Positions 16,704 through 25,093 of a DNA stretch of 35,000 nucleotides are shown piece by piece. Both the position numbers and the translations under genes were made by a program. Position 1 is the first letter of the stretch, and each line of letters opens with the position of its first letter. A model generated the notes under the pieces. That model saw nothing but the letters and a program-made list of their open reading frames with translations, was not told the DNA's origin and searched no databases. Source of the stretch: Blautia argi (GTDB lineage: Bacteria > Bacillota > Clostridia > Lachnospirales > Lachnospiraceae); assembly GCF_003287895.1 (NCBI RefSeq), contig NZ_CP030280.1, positions 1 through 35,000 on the forward strand, written 5' to 3'.

Positions 16704-17159
16704 TTATTCTTCTACTGCCACTTTAATGACACATTTCTTTAATCTGCGGTCATCACCTGCTGCTGCACTGGGAAGATGCGGCTCTTGTGCCATACATACA
16801 ATAAATCTTCCCGAACCCATAACCATACGGGCGCTCTTTTCTGCTGTGCAGCTTCCAAAATCTTTTTCCGGTGAAAACGGTTCGTTTTCTTTGAATCCAT
16901 TCAGACCAATAAGAATTTCTTCCGTACCCTCAATATCTACCTGAATGTCCATATATTTTTTATGGATTTCAAAGCTTAACTCGTTCTCAGCCTTTGCCTG
17001 CGCTTCCATAACATTAGCGAATACCTTATCTCCCAGAATCTCTGTTTTTCCAAGGGGCAGACTATTTAAATCTGTCTTTTCCAGAAAATCAATAGCAGTA
17101 TCCAGATTTTTGGAGATTCCACGGTATCGTTCTATGTTTTTGATTTCATCATATATCAT
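16704..17159 (-). CDS. YhcH/NanQ-family protein (DUF386), second copy
   Basis: 151 residues, full-length DUF386. The conserved Glu64 and His66 appear in FEIHKKYMDIQ and His128 in QEPHLPSAA, aligned with the first copy at 11422-11874, but position 73 is Gln here and His there. It follows the NanOx-type gene after 2 bases and is the last gene of the second sialic acid unit. Likely role: anomerisation of Neu5Ac, or of the sugar released by the oxidoreductase. Two diverged copies in one locus suggest they serve different intermediates, which is inference. Confidence 0.8.
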   Translation of the reverse strand: MIYDEIKNIERYRGISKNLDTAIDFLEKTDLNSLPLGKTEILGDKVFANVMEAQAKAENELSFEIHKKYMDIQVDIEGTEEILIGLNGFKENEPFSPEKDFGSCTAEKSARMVMGSGRFIVCMAQEPHLPSAAAGDDRRLKKCVIKVAVEE

Positions 17160-17161
17160 AG

Positions 17162-18271
17162 TTATTTTCCTATAATTTCACTTAACGCTACTTTTCTGTT
17201 TTCAAATCTTGACTTGGTGCAGGCATCAGCTGTAGCAATGGCTGCCCTTGCAGCTTCACCTGTCAGAAGTGGTCTGAATTCGTCAGAGGGTTCCATTCCA
17301 TGCATTAATTCATTGAGGTATTTCATCTCTTTATTCATAACACCCTGCAGCCACAGTGGTGGGATTTTATCCGGATTACCATACTGGATTGCACCGTCCA
17401 TTTCTGTTCCGTGATAGATACTTGTTCGGTTATCATCTTCTTCTTTTGTTTCGTGGAGCAGGAAATGTTCTTCCTTTCCATCAACCTTTAAAGTACAACC
17501 GGCATCAAACATATCCAATTTGATTGCACCCTTTGTTCCCTGAATTAACAGATAATGCTCTGGCCAGTGGAAAGCAGAACCCCATTCCATGACTGCGAAG
17601 CGATTATCAGAAAACTCTGCGTTGATGAACAGCATATCGTCTTCATCACCAAAATTTTCTCCCACATGAGCTACATTGCCGCCTGTCATGGTAACAGCTT
17701 CCGGCATACCGCCCATAATAAACTGCACACAGTCCAATTCATGAATGTGATGATACAAGTGTCCGCCTGATTTCTCTCTGATTTTTTTCCATGATACAGA
17801 CGGTTGTACATCTTCCCAACCATTCCTTGCAGAATGACAATATAAAACTTTTCCGATTACCCCTTCATTAATTAACTCTTTTGCTCTCTGTACTCCATGG
17901 AAAAAGTTCATAATATGTCCTGCCATAAAAGTCACTTTATTTTCATCACAAGCTCGAACCATTTCATCGCAATCCTCATAACAAAGGGCAATGGGTTTCT
18001 CACAGAATACATTCTTTCCATGCTGTGCTGCCTTAATAACCGGCTCTTTATGTAAATAATTTGGTGTAGCGACTACAACTGTATCTACATCTTCTCTTGC
18101 TACCAGTTCGTCTAAGGAAGCTGCCGCCTCACAGCCAAGTTCATCGGCAATTTTCTGACCATTATCCGGGTCATATACAACTGTCACTTCTGCATCGTCC
18201 AGTTTCTTTAAAATTCTTGCCAACTCCGCTCCAAAATATCCTACACCTACTACTCCATATTTTACTACCAT
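17162..18271 (-). CDS. nanOx: Gfo/Idh/MocA oxidoreductase, probable NanOx (2,7-anhydro-Neu5Ac to Neu5Ac)
   Basis: 369 residues. The N-terminal Rossmann fold has GVVGVGYFG (6-14) and the family EKP motif at 91-93 with Lys92. The C-terminal domain carries the His-rich stretch SGGHLYHHIHELDC (168-181). E. coli YjhC and R. gnavus NanOx are proteins of this family and size that use NAD(H) to turn 2,7-anhydro-Neu5Ac into Neu5Ac without net redox change. Position after a sugar importer, before a YhcH anomerase and next to nanA/nanE/nanK supports that function. AAAGGAG precedes the ATG. Another dehydrogenase of the family, acting on a different sugar, remains possible. Confidence 0.8.
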   Translation of the reverse strand: MVVKYGVVGVGYFGAELARILKKLDDAEVTVVYDPDNGQKIADELGCEAAASLDELVAREDVDTVVVATPNYLHKEPVIKAAQHGKNVFCEKPIALCYEDCDEMVRACDENKVTFMAGHIMNFFHGVQRAKELINEGVIGKVLYCHSARNGWEDVQPSVSWKKIREKSGGHLYHHIHELDCVQFIMGGMPEAVTMTGGNVAHVGENFGDEDDMLFINAEFSDNRFAVMEWGSAFHWPEHYLLIQGTKGAIKLDMFDAGCTLKVDGKEEHFLLHETKEEDDNRTSIYHGTEMDGAIQYGNPDKIPPLWLQGVMNKEMKYLNELMHGMEPSDEFRPLLTGEAARAAIATADACTKSRFENRKVALSEIIGK

Positions 18272-18299
18272 GATAAAAATCTCCTTTCTTATTCTGTTA

Positions 18300-19134
18300 T
18301 TATTTCACTGCACCTTCTGATAACCCGCCTGCAATTTTATTCTGAATCAGACAGAAGAAAATAATAGAAGGTATTACTACTAATGCCGATGCTGCCATCA
18401 TATCGCCCCAGTCAAGAATTTCTGCACCATCTAAGGAACGAAGAGCGACAGCAACTGTCATCTTTTCTGTATCATTAATCAAAATCAAAGAATACAAGAA
18501 CTCATTTCCATGCATTAATAAAGGTATAAATTGCTGTTGCAACAATACCCGGTGCAACCAGAGGAAGTACTACTTTGCCAAATACCATAATCTTATTTGC
18601 ACCATCTATACGGGCTGCTTCCTCTATTCCAATCGGAACGCTTTTGAAGAATCCTACCAACAGCCATACGGCATATGGAATACTGAAGGATAAATAAACA
18701 ATAATCAAACCAACTCTTGTATTCGTCAGTCCCAGCTTTGCCATAACAATAGAATATGGAATCGCAAGCAAAATTGGCGGGAATATATATGTTGTCACAA
18801 GAAATCTGGACATAATCGCCCCAACTCTTGGGAAAAACCGCACAATTCCATATGCTGCCATAGATGCAATCGTAATTGCTATTACAGTTGTAATCAGGGA
18901 AATAATAATACTATTTTTAATATTTGTGATAAATCCCAAATCATGAATAACGTGTTCAAAATAATCTAACGTCACTGTTTTTGGGAGAAATCCTGTAGGA
19001 TTCCCTGTCAGCTCGCCTTTCCCTTTAATCGATGAAATCAAAATCCATAAAAGAGGAAATACCGCAATACTCGTCAGAATAAGTAAATAGACATGACATA
19101 CTGCATTTCCAATTTTTCCCTGTCTGCGCTTCAT
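18300..19134 (-). pseudogene. Sugar ABC permease, MalG type, interrupted by a 1-base frameshift (SatC-like)
   Basis: The first part (19134 to 18502) encodes 210 residues with the ATPase-docking loop EEAARIDGANKIMVFGKVVL, then stops in AWK-stop. The missing C-terminus continues in the neighbouring frame as NEFLYSLILINDTEKM to LSEGAVK, ending at 18300. The family motif NAWNEFLY is restored if one base is removed from the TTT at 18505-18507 (AAA in the sense strand). Repaired, the protein would be 277 residues, normal for the family. The rest of the gene is intact. It may be a recent mutation, a sequencing error, phase variation or +1 frameshifting at AAA-UGA. It pairs with the permease at 19134-20021, with start and stop overlapping by one base. 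Confidence 0.85.
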
Positions 19135-20021
19135 TACTTATCCTCCTTTTCCCAACGTCCGATAATTGCAAAGTATCCAATGCATATAATCATCATAAAG
19201 ATAAACAATAGAACGGTTACTGCCGATGACTGTCCTAATAATTTTGTTCCCCAGCCCATATCATATGCATATAAAGGTACTGTCTGTGTGGAGCCTGCCG
19301 GTCCGCCTCCGGTAATCAGATAAATAATATCAAAGTTATTAAATATCCATACAGTACGGAGAACTACAAGAAGTCCCATAACAATCTTGATATGAGGCAC
19401 CGTAATATAAAGGAATGACTGCCATTTTTTTGCACCGTCAATCTCTGCCGCCTCATATTGGTCTTGCGGAACCGTCTGCAATGCCGACAACACATTAACC
19501 ATAATCATGGGTGCACCAAACCATATGTTTATCAAAACCAGCACCACAAATGCCAATGTTTTTTCTGTTAAAAACTGAGGTGTTTCATCACAGATTCCCC
19601 ATTGTACTAAAAGATTTGGCAAAATCCCATATACACCGTTTAAAATCCATTTCCATGAAAAAGCAATAACAATAGATGGAAATGCCCATGGTATAATCAA
19701 TAAAGTCTTATATACACCTTTTAAGTGCTTTACCCTGTTCAATGCCAGAGCTGCTGTAAATCCTACCAGAAGCTGTCCTGCCAAAGAGAAAATTGTCCAT
19801 TTTAATGAGTTAAAAAATGAGTTCCAAAACGCTTTATCTGTAAGAATTGTGACATAATTGTCAAATCCCACAAAACTGTAGGTTGGTCTTATCAGATTCT
19901 TATTTGTAAAACTGTAAAAAACACTTGAACAAATAGGATAAAGGAATAAGGCGCATACAACAATAATAGCCGGTAATACAAATAGCCATCTTGTTAAATC
20001 TCTCTTCCCTGTATGTTTCAT
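19134..20021 (-). CDS. Sugar ABC permease, MalF type, of the sialic acid importer (SatB-like)
   Basis: 295 residues with six membrane spans and the docking loop YEAAEIDGAKKWQSFLYITV. It lies between the binding protein gene and the frameshifted partner permease. Gene order binding protein, permease, permease, NanOx matches the R. gnavus SAT importer locus, which is specific for 2,7-anhydro-Neu5Ac; that assignment is by context. AAAAGGAG lies 9 bases before the ATG, just after an intercistronic hairpin. No ATPase gene is linked. Confidence 0.88.
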   Translation of the reverse strand: MKHTGKRDLTRWLFVLPAIIVVCALFLYPICSSVFYSFTNKNLIRPTYSFVGFDNYVTILTDKAFWNSFFNSLKWTIFSLAGQLLVGFTAALALNRVKHLKGVYKTLLIIPWAFPSIVIAFSWKWILNGVYGILPNLLVQWGICDETPQFLTEKTLAFVVLVLINIWFGAPMIMVNVLSALQTVPQDQYEAAEIDGAKKWQSFLYITVPHIKIVMGLLVVLRTVWIFNNFDIIYLITGGGPAGSTQTVPLYAYDMGWGTKLLGQSSAVTVLLFIFMMIICIGYFAIIGRWEKEDK

Positions 20022-20039
20022 ATACGTTATCTCCTTTTA

Positions 20040-20085
20040 GAGGTTGTTACCTGGAATCTATATCATATGCCTTGGCAACAACCTC
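20040..20085 (-). promoter_or_regulatory. Intercistronic hairpin between binding protein and permease genes
   Basis: In the leftward RNA, GAGGUUGUUGCC pairs with GGUAACAACCUC (12 bp, one G-U pair) around a 22-base loop. It is followed directly by AAAAGGAG of the next gene and has no U run. Such stems usually protect the binding-protein mRNA so that it is made in excess over the permeases. Confidence 0.65.
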
Positions 20086-20094
20086 ACTTTATTC

Positions 20095-21441
20095 TTATTG
20101 TGCGGCTGCCTTAAATAAGGTATTTAATTCCTCTTCTGCTGCCTTTGCCGCTGTTTCCACATCAGTTCCATTGGTAATAATATCCTGGAACATTTCTTCT
20201 ATAACATGCTGATTTACAATCAATCCTGCCTGAAGATTCGGACCATGTTCAAATCCAATTGCTGTTCCTCCTGGAATCTGAGAACTGATAACTTCCTCTG
20301 CATGCTGGAACTGCTGAATGGTTTCATTGTTTTTGTATGCATCTAAATCTTCAATACCCGAAATGGATGGAAGCATACCTACTGGCTGAGATGCCAGGAA
20401 ATCCAAGTAATTTTCTTCTTCGTACAAAGTCTTGATAAATTCTTTACAAATATCCGGGTGTTTTGAATTTTTCCATACTACAATCGGCTGATTAGAGGTT
20501 GTAATTCCTTTTTGTTCGCTTCCGTCTATAGTAGGAATTGGGTAACAGTCCACATACTGTAATAAATCAGGAGAGTTCTGCTGAACACCGCCAATCTGGA
20601 AACCTGAATTAAAATCAAAAGCTGTTTTTCCCTGATAATATAAGGTTGCCTGGTCTAAAACATCATAATTTACAGAATCTTTTGGTGAACAGTCTTCATA
20701 AACCTTCAACCAATAGTTAATTCCTTTAATTGCCAAGTCACTGGTTAAGTTTGCTGTCAAATCATCATTTAAAAGGCTTCCACCACCGCTTCTGACATAG
20801 AAATTCAGGAAGTTTGTTGCCTGAAAATCATTGGAACCGCACGGGAAGGATAAACCGTAAACACCGTCCTTTGTCAGCTTTTTGGCTGTTTCATACAACT
20901 CGTCCCATGTTTTAGGAACTTCCAGCCCATTTTGTTCCAGCAAATCCTTTCTTACCCACATAACCATTGCATGAGAATATAATGGAATGGAATAATTGTT
21001 GCCGTCTACCGTACCTTCATTGATTGCGTTTTCTGAAAACTTATCTCTTCCGATATCATCAATTAAATCATTCAAAGGAACTAATGCATCTGAATTAATC
21101 ATCTCTGTTACATGTCCAACTAAGGCAGTACTCATATCCGGTACATTTCCTGACGCGAGTCCTGTTGTCCATTTTGTATAAAAGTCATTCCAGGAAAAGG
21201 TTTCAATCTTAATATTTACTTTCGGGTTTTCTTCCATAAACTTATCTGCTGCTGCCTGAATGGTATCTAATCTTCCACCCTGCGTAAAGGAATGCCAAAA
21301 CGTAATATCACCCTCCAGCTCTCCATCTGCATTTACAGAGCTTTTCGGTTCTTCGTTTCCATTTCCTGAATCACCTCCGCAGCCTGCAAAAGACCCTAAT
21401 GTTAAAATTCCGGCTAACAATAATGCAAGTTTCTTTTTCAT
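20095..21441 (-). CDS. Solute-binding lipoprotein of the sialic acid ABC importer (SatA-like)
   Basis: 448 residues. The lipoprotein signal has lipobox FAGC with Cys21, followed by a Gly/Asn/Ser-rich linker. The mature part is a CUT1-type extracellular binding protein (ITFWHSFTQGG near the mature N-terminus, then GKTAFDFNSGFQIGG). It is the first gene of the importer-nanOx-yhcH unit. By gene order it corresponds to the R. gnavus SAT binding protein that captures 2,7-anhydro-Neu5Ac; the ligand cannot be read directly from the sequence. AAAGGAG precedes the ATG. Confidence 0.88.
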   Translation of the reverse strand: MKKKLALLLAGILTLGSFAGCGGDSGNGNEEPKSSVNADGELEGDITFWHSFTQGGRLDTIQAAADKFMEENPKVNIKIETFSWNDFYTKWTTGLASGNVPDMSTALVGHVTEMINSDALVPLNDLIDDIGRDKFSENAINEGTVDGNNYSIPLYSHAMVMWVRKDLLEQNGLEVPKTWDELYETAKKLTKDGVYGLSFPCGSNDFQATNFLNFYVRSGGGSLLNDDLTANLTSDLAIKGINYWLKVYEDCSPKDSVNYDVLDQATLYYQGKTAFDFNSGFQIGGVQQNSPDLLQYVDCYPIPTIDGSEQKGITTSNQPIVVWKNSKHPDICKEFIKTLYEEENYLDFLASQPVGMLPSISGIEDLDAYKNNETIQQFQHAEEVISSQIPGGTAIGFEHGPNLQAGLIVNQHVIEEMFQDIITNGTDVETAAKAAEEELNTLFKAAAQ

Positions 21442-21763
21442 AATCTTACTCCTTTCGTTTGTAATTTTTCATCATTTTTTATAACACTTTTCACAATTTC
21501 CGTCCTATATTTGTGTCTTTTGTTTTTTATAACTAGATTTTACCTTTTTATACTGTACAATACCACGGACTATCCATTCATTAATAGCACAAAACAGCGC
21601 TTTTACTTCCATATTGGTGTATTCTCTATTTTTCCACAAAAAAATCTCTTTTTCCACTTCCTGAAAAAGAGATTTTTAGTCATTTTATATAGTTTCAATC
21701 TGTATATCTTCATAAAATTATATATTCTGTATGCTATTCCTCACTTTATAGGACTAATCAACA
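21442..21763. other. 322-base control region between AraC gene and binding-protein gene
   Basis: AT-rich. It holds the terminator of the upstream araC gene (21636-21680) and the leader of the importer operon. The leftward strand offers GTATAAAA and GTTATAAAA as weak -10-like sequences without a good -35, as expected for an activator-dependent promoter. No TGAAA-N4-TTTCA box is present, so this unit is probably controlled by the AraC protein rather than by the RpiR regulator. Confidence 0.5.
21636..21680 (-). terminator. Intrinsic terminator after the AraC-family gene
   Basis: Reading leftward, a 13-15 bp stem (AAATCTCTTTTTC with GAAAAAGAGATTT) around an 8-base loop runs into TTTTTTTGTGG. Arms lie at about 21663-21677 and 21640-21653. 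Confidence 0.8.
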
Positions 21764-22621
21764 CTATTCCTTAGATATTTTCCTATACTGATTTGGAGTC
21801 ACACCAAAATATTTTTTAAATACACGGATAAAAAAATTAACATCTTCATACCCTACACTATATGCAATATCACTGACACTTTCTGCTGATAAAAGCAGTC
21901 GTCTTCCTGCTACCATCATACGCATATCTCTAAGATATTCTCCCGGGCTTTTCCCAGTCTGTTCTTTAAAAAGCTTGCGAAATCTGGTTTCTCCCAGACC
22001 TGCCATATCACATAACCTTGCAGTTGTATAATTTTCTGTAGGATGCAGTACCATAAAGTCCACAACTCGCTGGATTCTCTGATCCATTTGCTCTGTTCTG
22101 ACTTCTGCACCACCCACTACTTCCCGTTCTATTTGTTTCTCATGTTTTCCTGCCCTTCCGATAATTTTCCCAATCAACAGTTCCAGATATCCTCGAACCA
22201 GAAACATTCTCTCTGCTCCATCAGAATGTATAGCCCCATAAATCCTGTCAAAATATTCTTTTTCTCCCTTATCTTCCAATACTTCCGGCATCTGATAATA
22301 ATCTCTCAGAAAATCCCCTCCATCATAGGAAACAGACATATTAAACCGTATGCTTGTAAAAGAGAATGTATCTCCCAAAGCATGACAGGACAGCACGCAG
22401 CCCCTTGGAAGATAAACAACCTGGTTTTTCTCCACCACAAGTTCCTTCCCATCAATAATAAAAATCGCCTTTCCTGCCGTAATATAACGCAGCATACTAT
22501 AAGGGATTTTACTCTCCGGCATATACCAGGCTCTGCCAAATGAATATTTATCTACATAAAGGAAATTAATTCTTACCCCTTCAATATACGTTTTTTCGGT
22601 TCCTTCTCCGCCCTTTTTCAT
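21764..22621 (-). CDS. AraC-family transcriptional regulator of the second sialic acid unit
   Basis: 285 residues. The N-terminal cupin-like sensor domain (about 15-110) contains [19 protein letters not shown]. The C-terminal double helix-turn-helix (about 185-285) contains [20 protein letters not shown] and the AraC signature [20 protein letters not shown]. It lies directly upstream of, and in the same direction as, the importer-nanOx genes, but is separated from them by its own terminator. It is therefore likely an activator responding to the imported sialic acid derivative (inference). Its ATG overlaps the stop of the GIY-YIG gene (ATGA). Confidence 0.88.
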   Translation of the reverse strand: MKKGGEGTEKTYIEGVRINFLYVDKYSFGRAWYMPESKIPYSMLRYITAGKAIFIIDGKELVVEKNQVVYLPRGCVLSCHALGDTFSFTSIRFNMSVSYDGGDFLRDYYQMPEVLEDKGEKEYFDRIYGAIHSDGAERMFLVRGYLELLIGKIIGRAGKHEKQIEREVVGGAEVRTEQMDQRIQRVVDFMVLHPTENYTTARLCDMAGLGETRFRKLFKEQTGKSPGEYLRDMRMMVAGRRLLLSAESVSDIAYSVGYEDVNFFIRVFKKYFGVTPNQYRKISKE

Positions 22622-22872
22622 ACCTTCTTCCCGCCTCTCTCTATCAGCCTGTCCTTTTCCTTCCTGCTCATTTTTTTTATCCCTGCCTCCCGGCTCATAG
22701 CCTCCTGCTTTGTCAGAAACTCCTCATAATACACCAGCTCCACCGGAAGCCGCACCCTGGTATATTTTGCCCCTTTCCCTGCATTATGGCAGGCAATTCG
22801 TTTCTCCAGACAGTTTGTCCACCCTGTATAAAGTGTACCGTCGCCGCACCGTACAATATATGTATAGTTCAC
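22618..22872 (-). CDS. GIY-YIG domain protein (UPF0213/YhbQ type)
   Basis: 84 residues, the single-domain length typical of this family. The GIY-YIG core reads [18 protein letters not shown] (3-20), with Arg25 in [10 protein letters not shown] and Glu47-type acidic residues in ELVYYEEF as catalytic candidates. Members are small putative endonucleases of uncertain cellular role. The start is a GTG at 22872 with AAAGGA 9 bases before it. It overlaps the AraC gene by 4 bases, so the two are co-translated, probably without shared function. Confidence 0.88.
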   Translation of the reverse strand: MNYTYIVRCGDGTLYTGWTNCLEKRIACHNAGKGAKYTRVRLPVELVYYEEFLTKQEAMSREAGIKKMSRKEKDRLIERGGKKV

Positions 22873-22948
22873 CTGTTTTTTCCTTTCTGTTCAAGGTTAT
22901 GTAGCGGACGCCTCATCTGCTCTGTCAAGCCAAACAGGACGCCCTCTC

Positions 22949-23063
22949 TATAATAAAGCTGCCGATTAAGAAGTATTTCACACCATACCGGAGGCTGCGC
23001 CTCTCATACAAAGACTGTAAGAAGAAAATCGGCTGCGAATTATCTTTCGCATACTTTATTATA
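22949..23063. repeat. 115-base palindromic intergenic element
   Basis: It is bounded by perfect 10-base inverted ends, TATAATAAAG (22949-22958) and CTTTATTATA (23054-23063). Inside are GCTGCCGATT (22958-22967) against AATCGGCTGC (23027-23036), a GAGGC-GCA-GCCTC hairpin, and GCGAA/TTCGC near the right end. There is no coding frame. It resembles a small MITE or REP-like element. Similar CTGCCGnAT arms occur at 24990-25051. Confidence 0.55.
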
Positions 23064-23092
23064 CTCTGGAAGAATGCATTTGTGAATGATTC

Positions 23093-23920
23093 TTACGGTA
23101 AATATTCCATAGGGTCAAGGGATACGCCATCCTTACTTAATGCAAAGTAAAGATTTGCCCCTTCCTCTGTATAATATTTGGTAGGCTCATTGATATACCC
23201 AAGGACAGCTCCTGCTGTCACATATTCTTCTGCCTGGAACGGTACGTCCTTTAACTGTCCGTACACTGCCTGATAACCATTTCCCATATCTACAGTCACT
23301 GTTGTGCCTGTTTCTTCATTTTCCAGTACAGATACAATTTTTCCATTGGCAACAGCGGCTACCGGAGCGCCAACTTCTGCTGAAATTGCCACAGCCGGAT
23401 TCAGCTTGTACACATTCAACGTAGGAAAGTAAACAGTATTGTCCATGTTATAATCCAGCACAACCTGTCCGTTTACCGGCCACTCCATAAGAGAGCTTTC
23501 CGTAAAATTAATATCCGGCGCTGCTGCCACACCTGCCTGATTCTGTGCCTGCGCTGCCACGTCCTGGGCTACCTGCGCCTCTGCGTCTGTTTCTGCCTGT
23601 GCTTCTTCTGCTGACTCTTCCTTGTCTGTATCCTCTGGCAAAGCTTCCTGCTCTGCTGAATCTTCTGTTGCAGTATCCTGTTCTTCCTCTACTGTCTTTG
23701 TTCCTTCCACATCAGATGTATTCACATCTTCGGTTTCTTCTTCGTCCCGTTCTTCTGTTTTTATTGCCTGGTCAACAGAATCCTCCTGGTTCTCCTTAAC
23801 AAATTCTTTCTCATTCGGTGTGCTTTTACTCCCGGACTGATATACAGTCACACAGGTAACTACCAGTGTCAGTGCCAGTAACCCTCCCAGGGCGGCACGA
23901 ATTTTCCCTTTTTTACTCAT
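23093..23920 (-). CDS. spoIIQ: SpoIIQ-like protein with degenerate LytM/M23 domain
   Basis: 275 residues: a single N-terminal membrane segment (about 8-27), a Glu/Asp-rich linker (about 37-117), an Ala/Gln stretch, and a C-terminal LytM fold (about 145-275). The M23 zinc ligands are not present: the usual YGHL position reads VYGQLKD, and HxH reads ANLYFALSKDG. It is thus probably a structural forespore protein that partners SpoIIIAH across the septum rather than an active peptidase. A gene for SpoIID lies upstream on the same strand, a pairing common in clostridia. The ATG at 23920 is chosen because GAGG lies 8 bases before it. A generic non-sporulation M23 homologue is the alternative. Confidence 0.68.
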   Translation of the reverse strand: MSKKGKIRAALGGLLALTLVVTCVTVYQSGSKSTPNEKEFVKENQEDSVDQAIKTEERDEEETEDVNTSDVEGTKTVEEEQDTATEDSAEQEALPEDTDKEESAEEAQAETDAEAQVAQDVAAQAQNQAGVAAAPDINFTESSLMEWPVNGQVVLDYNMDNTVYFPTLNVYKLNPAVAISAEVGAPVAAVANGKIVSVLENEETGTTVTVDMGNGYQAVYGQLKDVPFQAEEYVTAGAVLGYINEPTKYYTEEGANLYFALSKDGVSLDPMEYLP

Positions 23921-23977
23921 ATTCTTCACCTCTGCCTATAATTGGAACACTTCTGCCCCTTTTCTTGTTTTCAATTA

Positions 23978-24006
23978 TAGGATTGCCGGAATATGAAAAC
24001 TTATAC
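23978..24006 (-). promoter_or_regulatory. Possible forespore (sigma F/G-like) promoter of the SpoIIQ-like gene
   Basis: Leftward GTATA (24006-24002), a 14-base spacer and GGCAATCCTA (23987-23978) match most of the sigma F/G consensus. The spacer is slightly short, so this is tentative. Confidence 0.3.
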
Positions 24007-24075
24007 ACACAAAAGAATAGCTTTCCGGCCTCTTTCATGATAAAATATTTTTATCAAACACGGAGGTTCTTGCAT

Positions 24076-24948
24076 ATGAAAAAATATCTTTTCTTTTTGT
24101 TTATGGCAGTACTGCTGCTTTTGGACGGATTTGTCCTGATTTTCTTTTATCAGACCACAGCAGCGCCCCCTTCCTATTATATTTGTTTTTGGGCAGTTCT
24201 TGCCGTTACTCTGCTTTTTCTGCTATACTGGATTTTTTTCAGAAAAAAACTCCGTGCAGACATAAAACGCTATATTCCCTTTTGCTGTACCCTTGCCATA
24301 CTGCTGCTCAGTCTTCTTCCTCTTTACAGCGGTATCCGCGACCTTACCGCCAAATCAAATCCCGAAGAAGCGACATTGACACAAGTAGAGTTTTCCAAAA
24401 CAAAGCATACCCTGTTTGGAATTTCCCTTGGCAACACCTATTGCATGGAAGGCACTGACCCATGGGACAAGAAAGTCAGCATTGCAGTTACCAAAAAAGA
24501 ATTTGACACTTATTCCTATCTGCAGCCAAAAGGAAGTCTGGACAAAGACAGCCCGGAGATCCGATACAAATACGCACCGGATTCCAAATTTATCGTAAAA
24601 TATCTGCCCGTATCCAAAAAAGCCGTTCATGTATTGGAAACCACCCCTTCTCCGCTGACCTACAAAACTAATGTTTCCAAAGAAATTCAGGCAGAAATTA
24701 CAAAAATCACAGACAGTTCTACCATAGAAGCCTCCATCACTGCTGACAATGACGCTTATGGGCTGAAAAAGGGAGATGCCGTCATACTGAATGGAAGTAT
24801 GACAATCCTGTATCCCTACAATGTGCAGGGCTTTTATGAATTCAAAGAAGGCGACCAGATTTATTTCAATACCGAAAGCATAGAAGACGGGGACACTCCC
24901 ATTCTGCATGTTTCTGTCCTGAATCTTCAGACAGAAGATGCGAAATAA
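24076..24948 (+). CDS. Membrane protein of unknown function
   Basis: 290 residues. No family is recognised. Three hydrophobic segments fill the first 100 residues (about 4-26, 35-53 and 68-86), with a basic stretch RKKLRADIKR between the second and third. The remaining 190 residues are soluble, rich in Lys, Thr and Ser, and probably outside the membrane. The frame is open upstream to 23866, but the ATG at 24076 has GGAGG 9 bases before it and starts a clear hydrophobic segment. It lies on the opposite strand between the two sporulation genes. Confidence 0.75.
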   Translation: MKKYLFFLFMAVLLLLDGFVLIFFYQTTAAPPSYYICFWAVLAVTLLFLLYWIFFRKKLRADIKRYIPFCCTLAILLLSLLPLYSGIRDLTAKSNPEEATLTQVEFSKTKHTLFGISLGNTYCMEGTDPWDKKVSIAVTKKEFDTYSYLQPKGSLDKDSPEIRYKYAPDSKFIVKYLPVSKKAVHVLETTPSPLTYKTNVSKEIQAEITKITDSSTIEASITADNDAYGLKKGDAVILNGSMTILYPYNVQGFYEFKEGDQIYFNTESIEDGDTPILHVSVLNLQTEDAK

Positions 24949-24989
24949 CAGCTTTCTGCTTTAATCAAACAGCAAAAATAAAGTTCCAA

Positions 24990-25051
24990 CTGCCGCATAA
25001 GAAAGAAACTCAGCGAAACAGCCCAGCGCAGAAGTCTTACTCATGCGGCAG
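24990..25051. repeat. Inverted repeat between convergent genes
   Basis: CTGCCGCAT (24990-24998) and ATGCGGCAG (25043-25051) are perfect 9-base arms around 44 bases. The left arm is preceded by AATAAAG and followed by AAGAA, as at the left arm of the 22949-23063 element, suggesting relatedness. There is no T run, so it is a poor terminator. Confidence 0.5.
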
Positions 25052-25093
25052 ATTACTTCAACAGTATAATATCTCTCCTCTGCCATGCACTCC

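Noticed and set aside
22949..23063. Insertion sequence
   Set aside because: No transposase frame; at most a small non-coding palindromic element.
23866..24075. Upstream extension of the membrane-protein frame
   Set aside because: It would overlap the start of the SpoIIQ-like gene on the other strand; ATG 24076 has GGAGG and begins a membrane segment.
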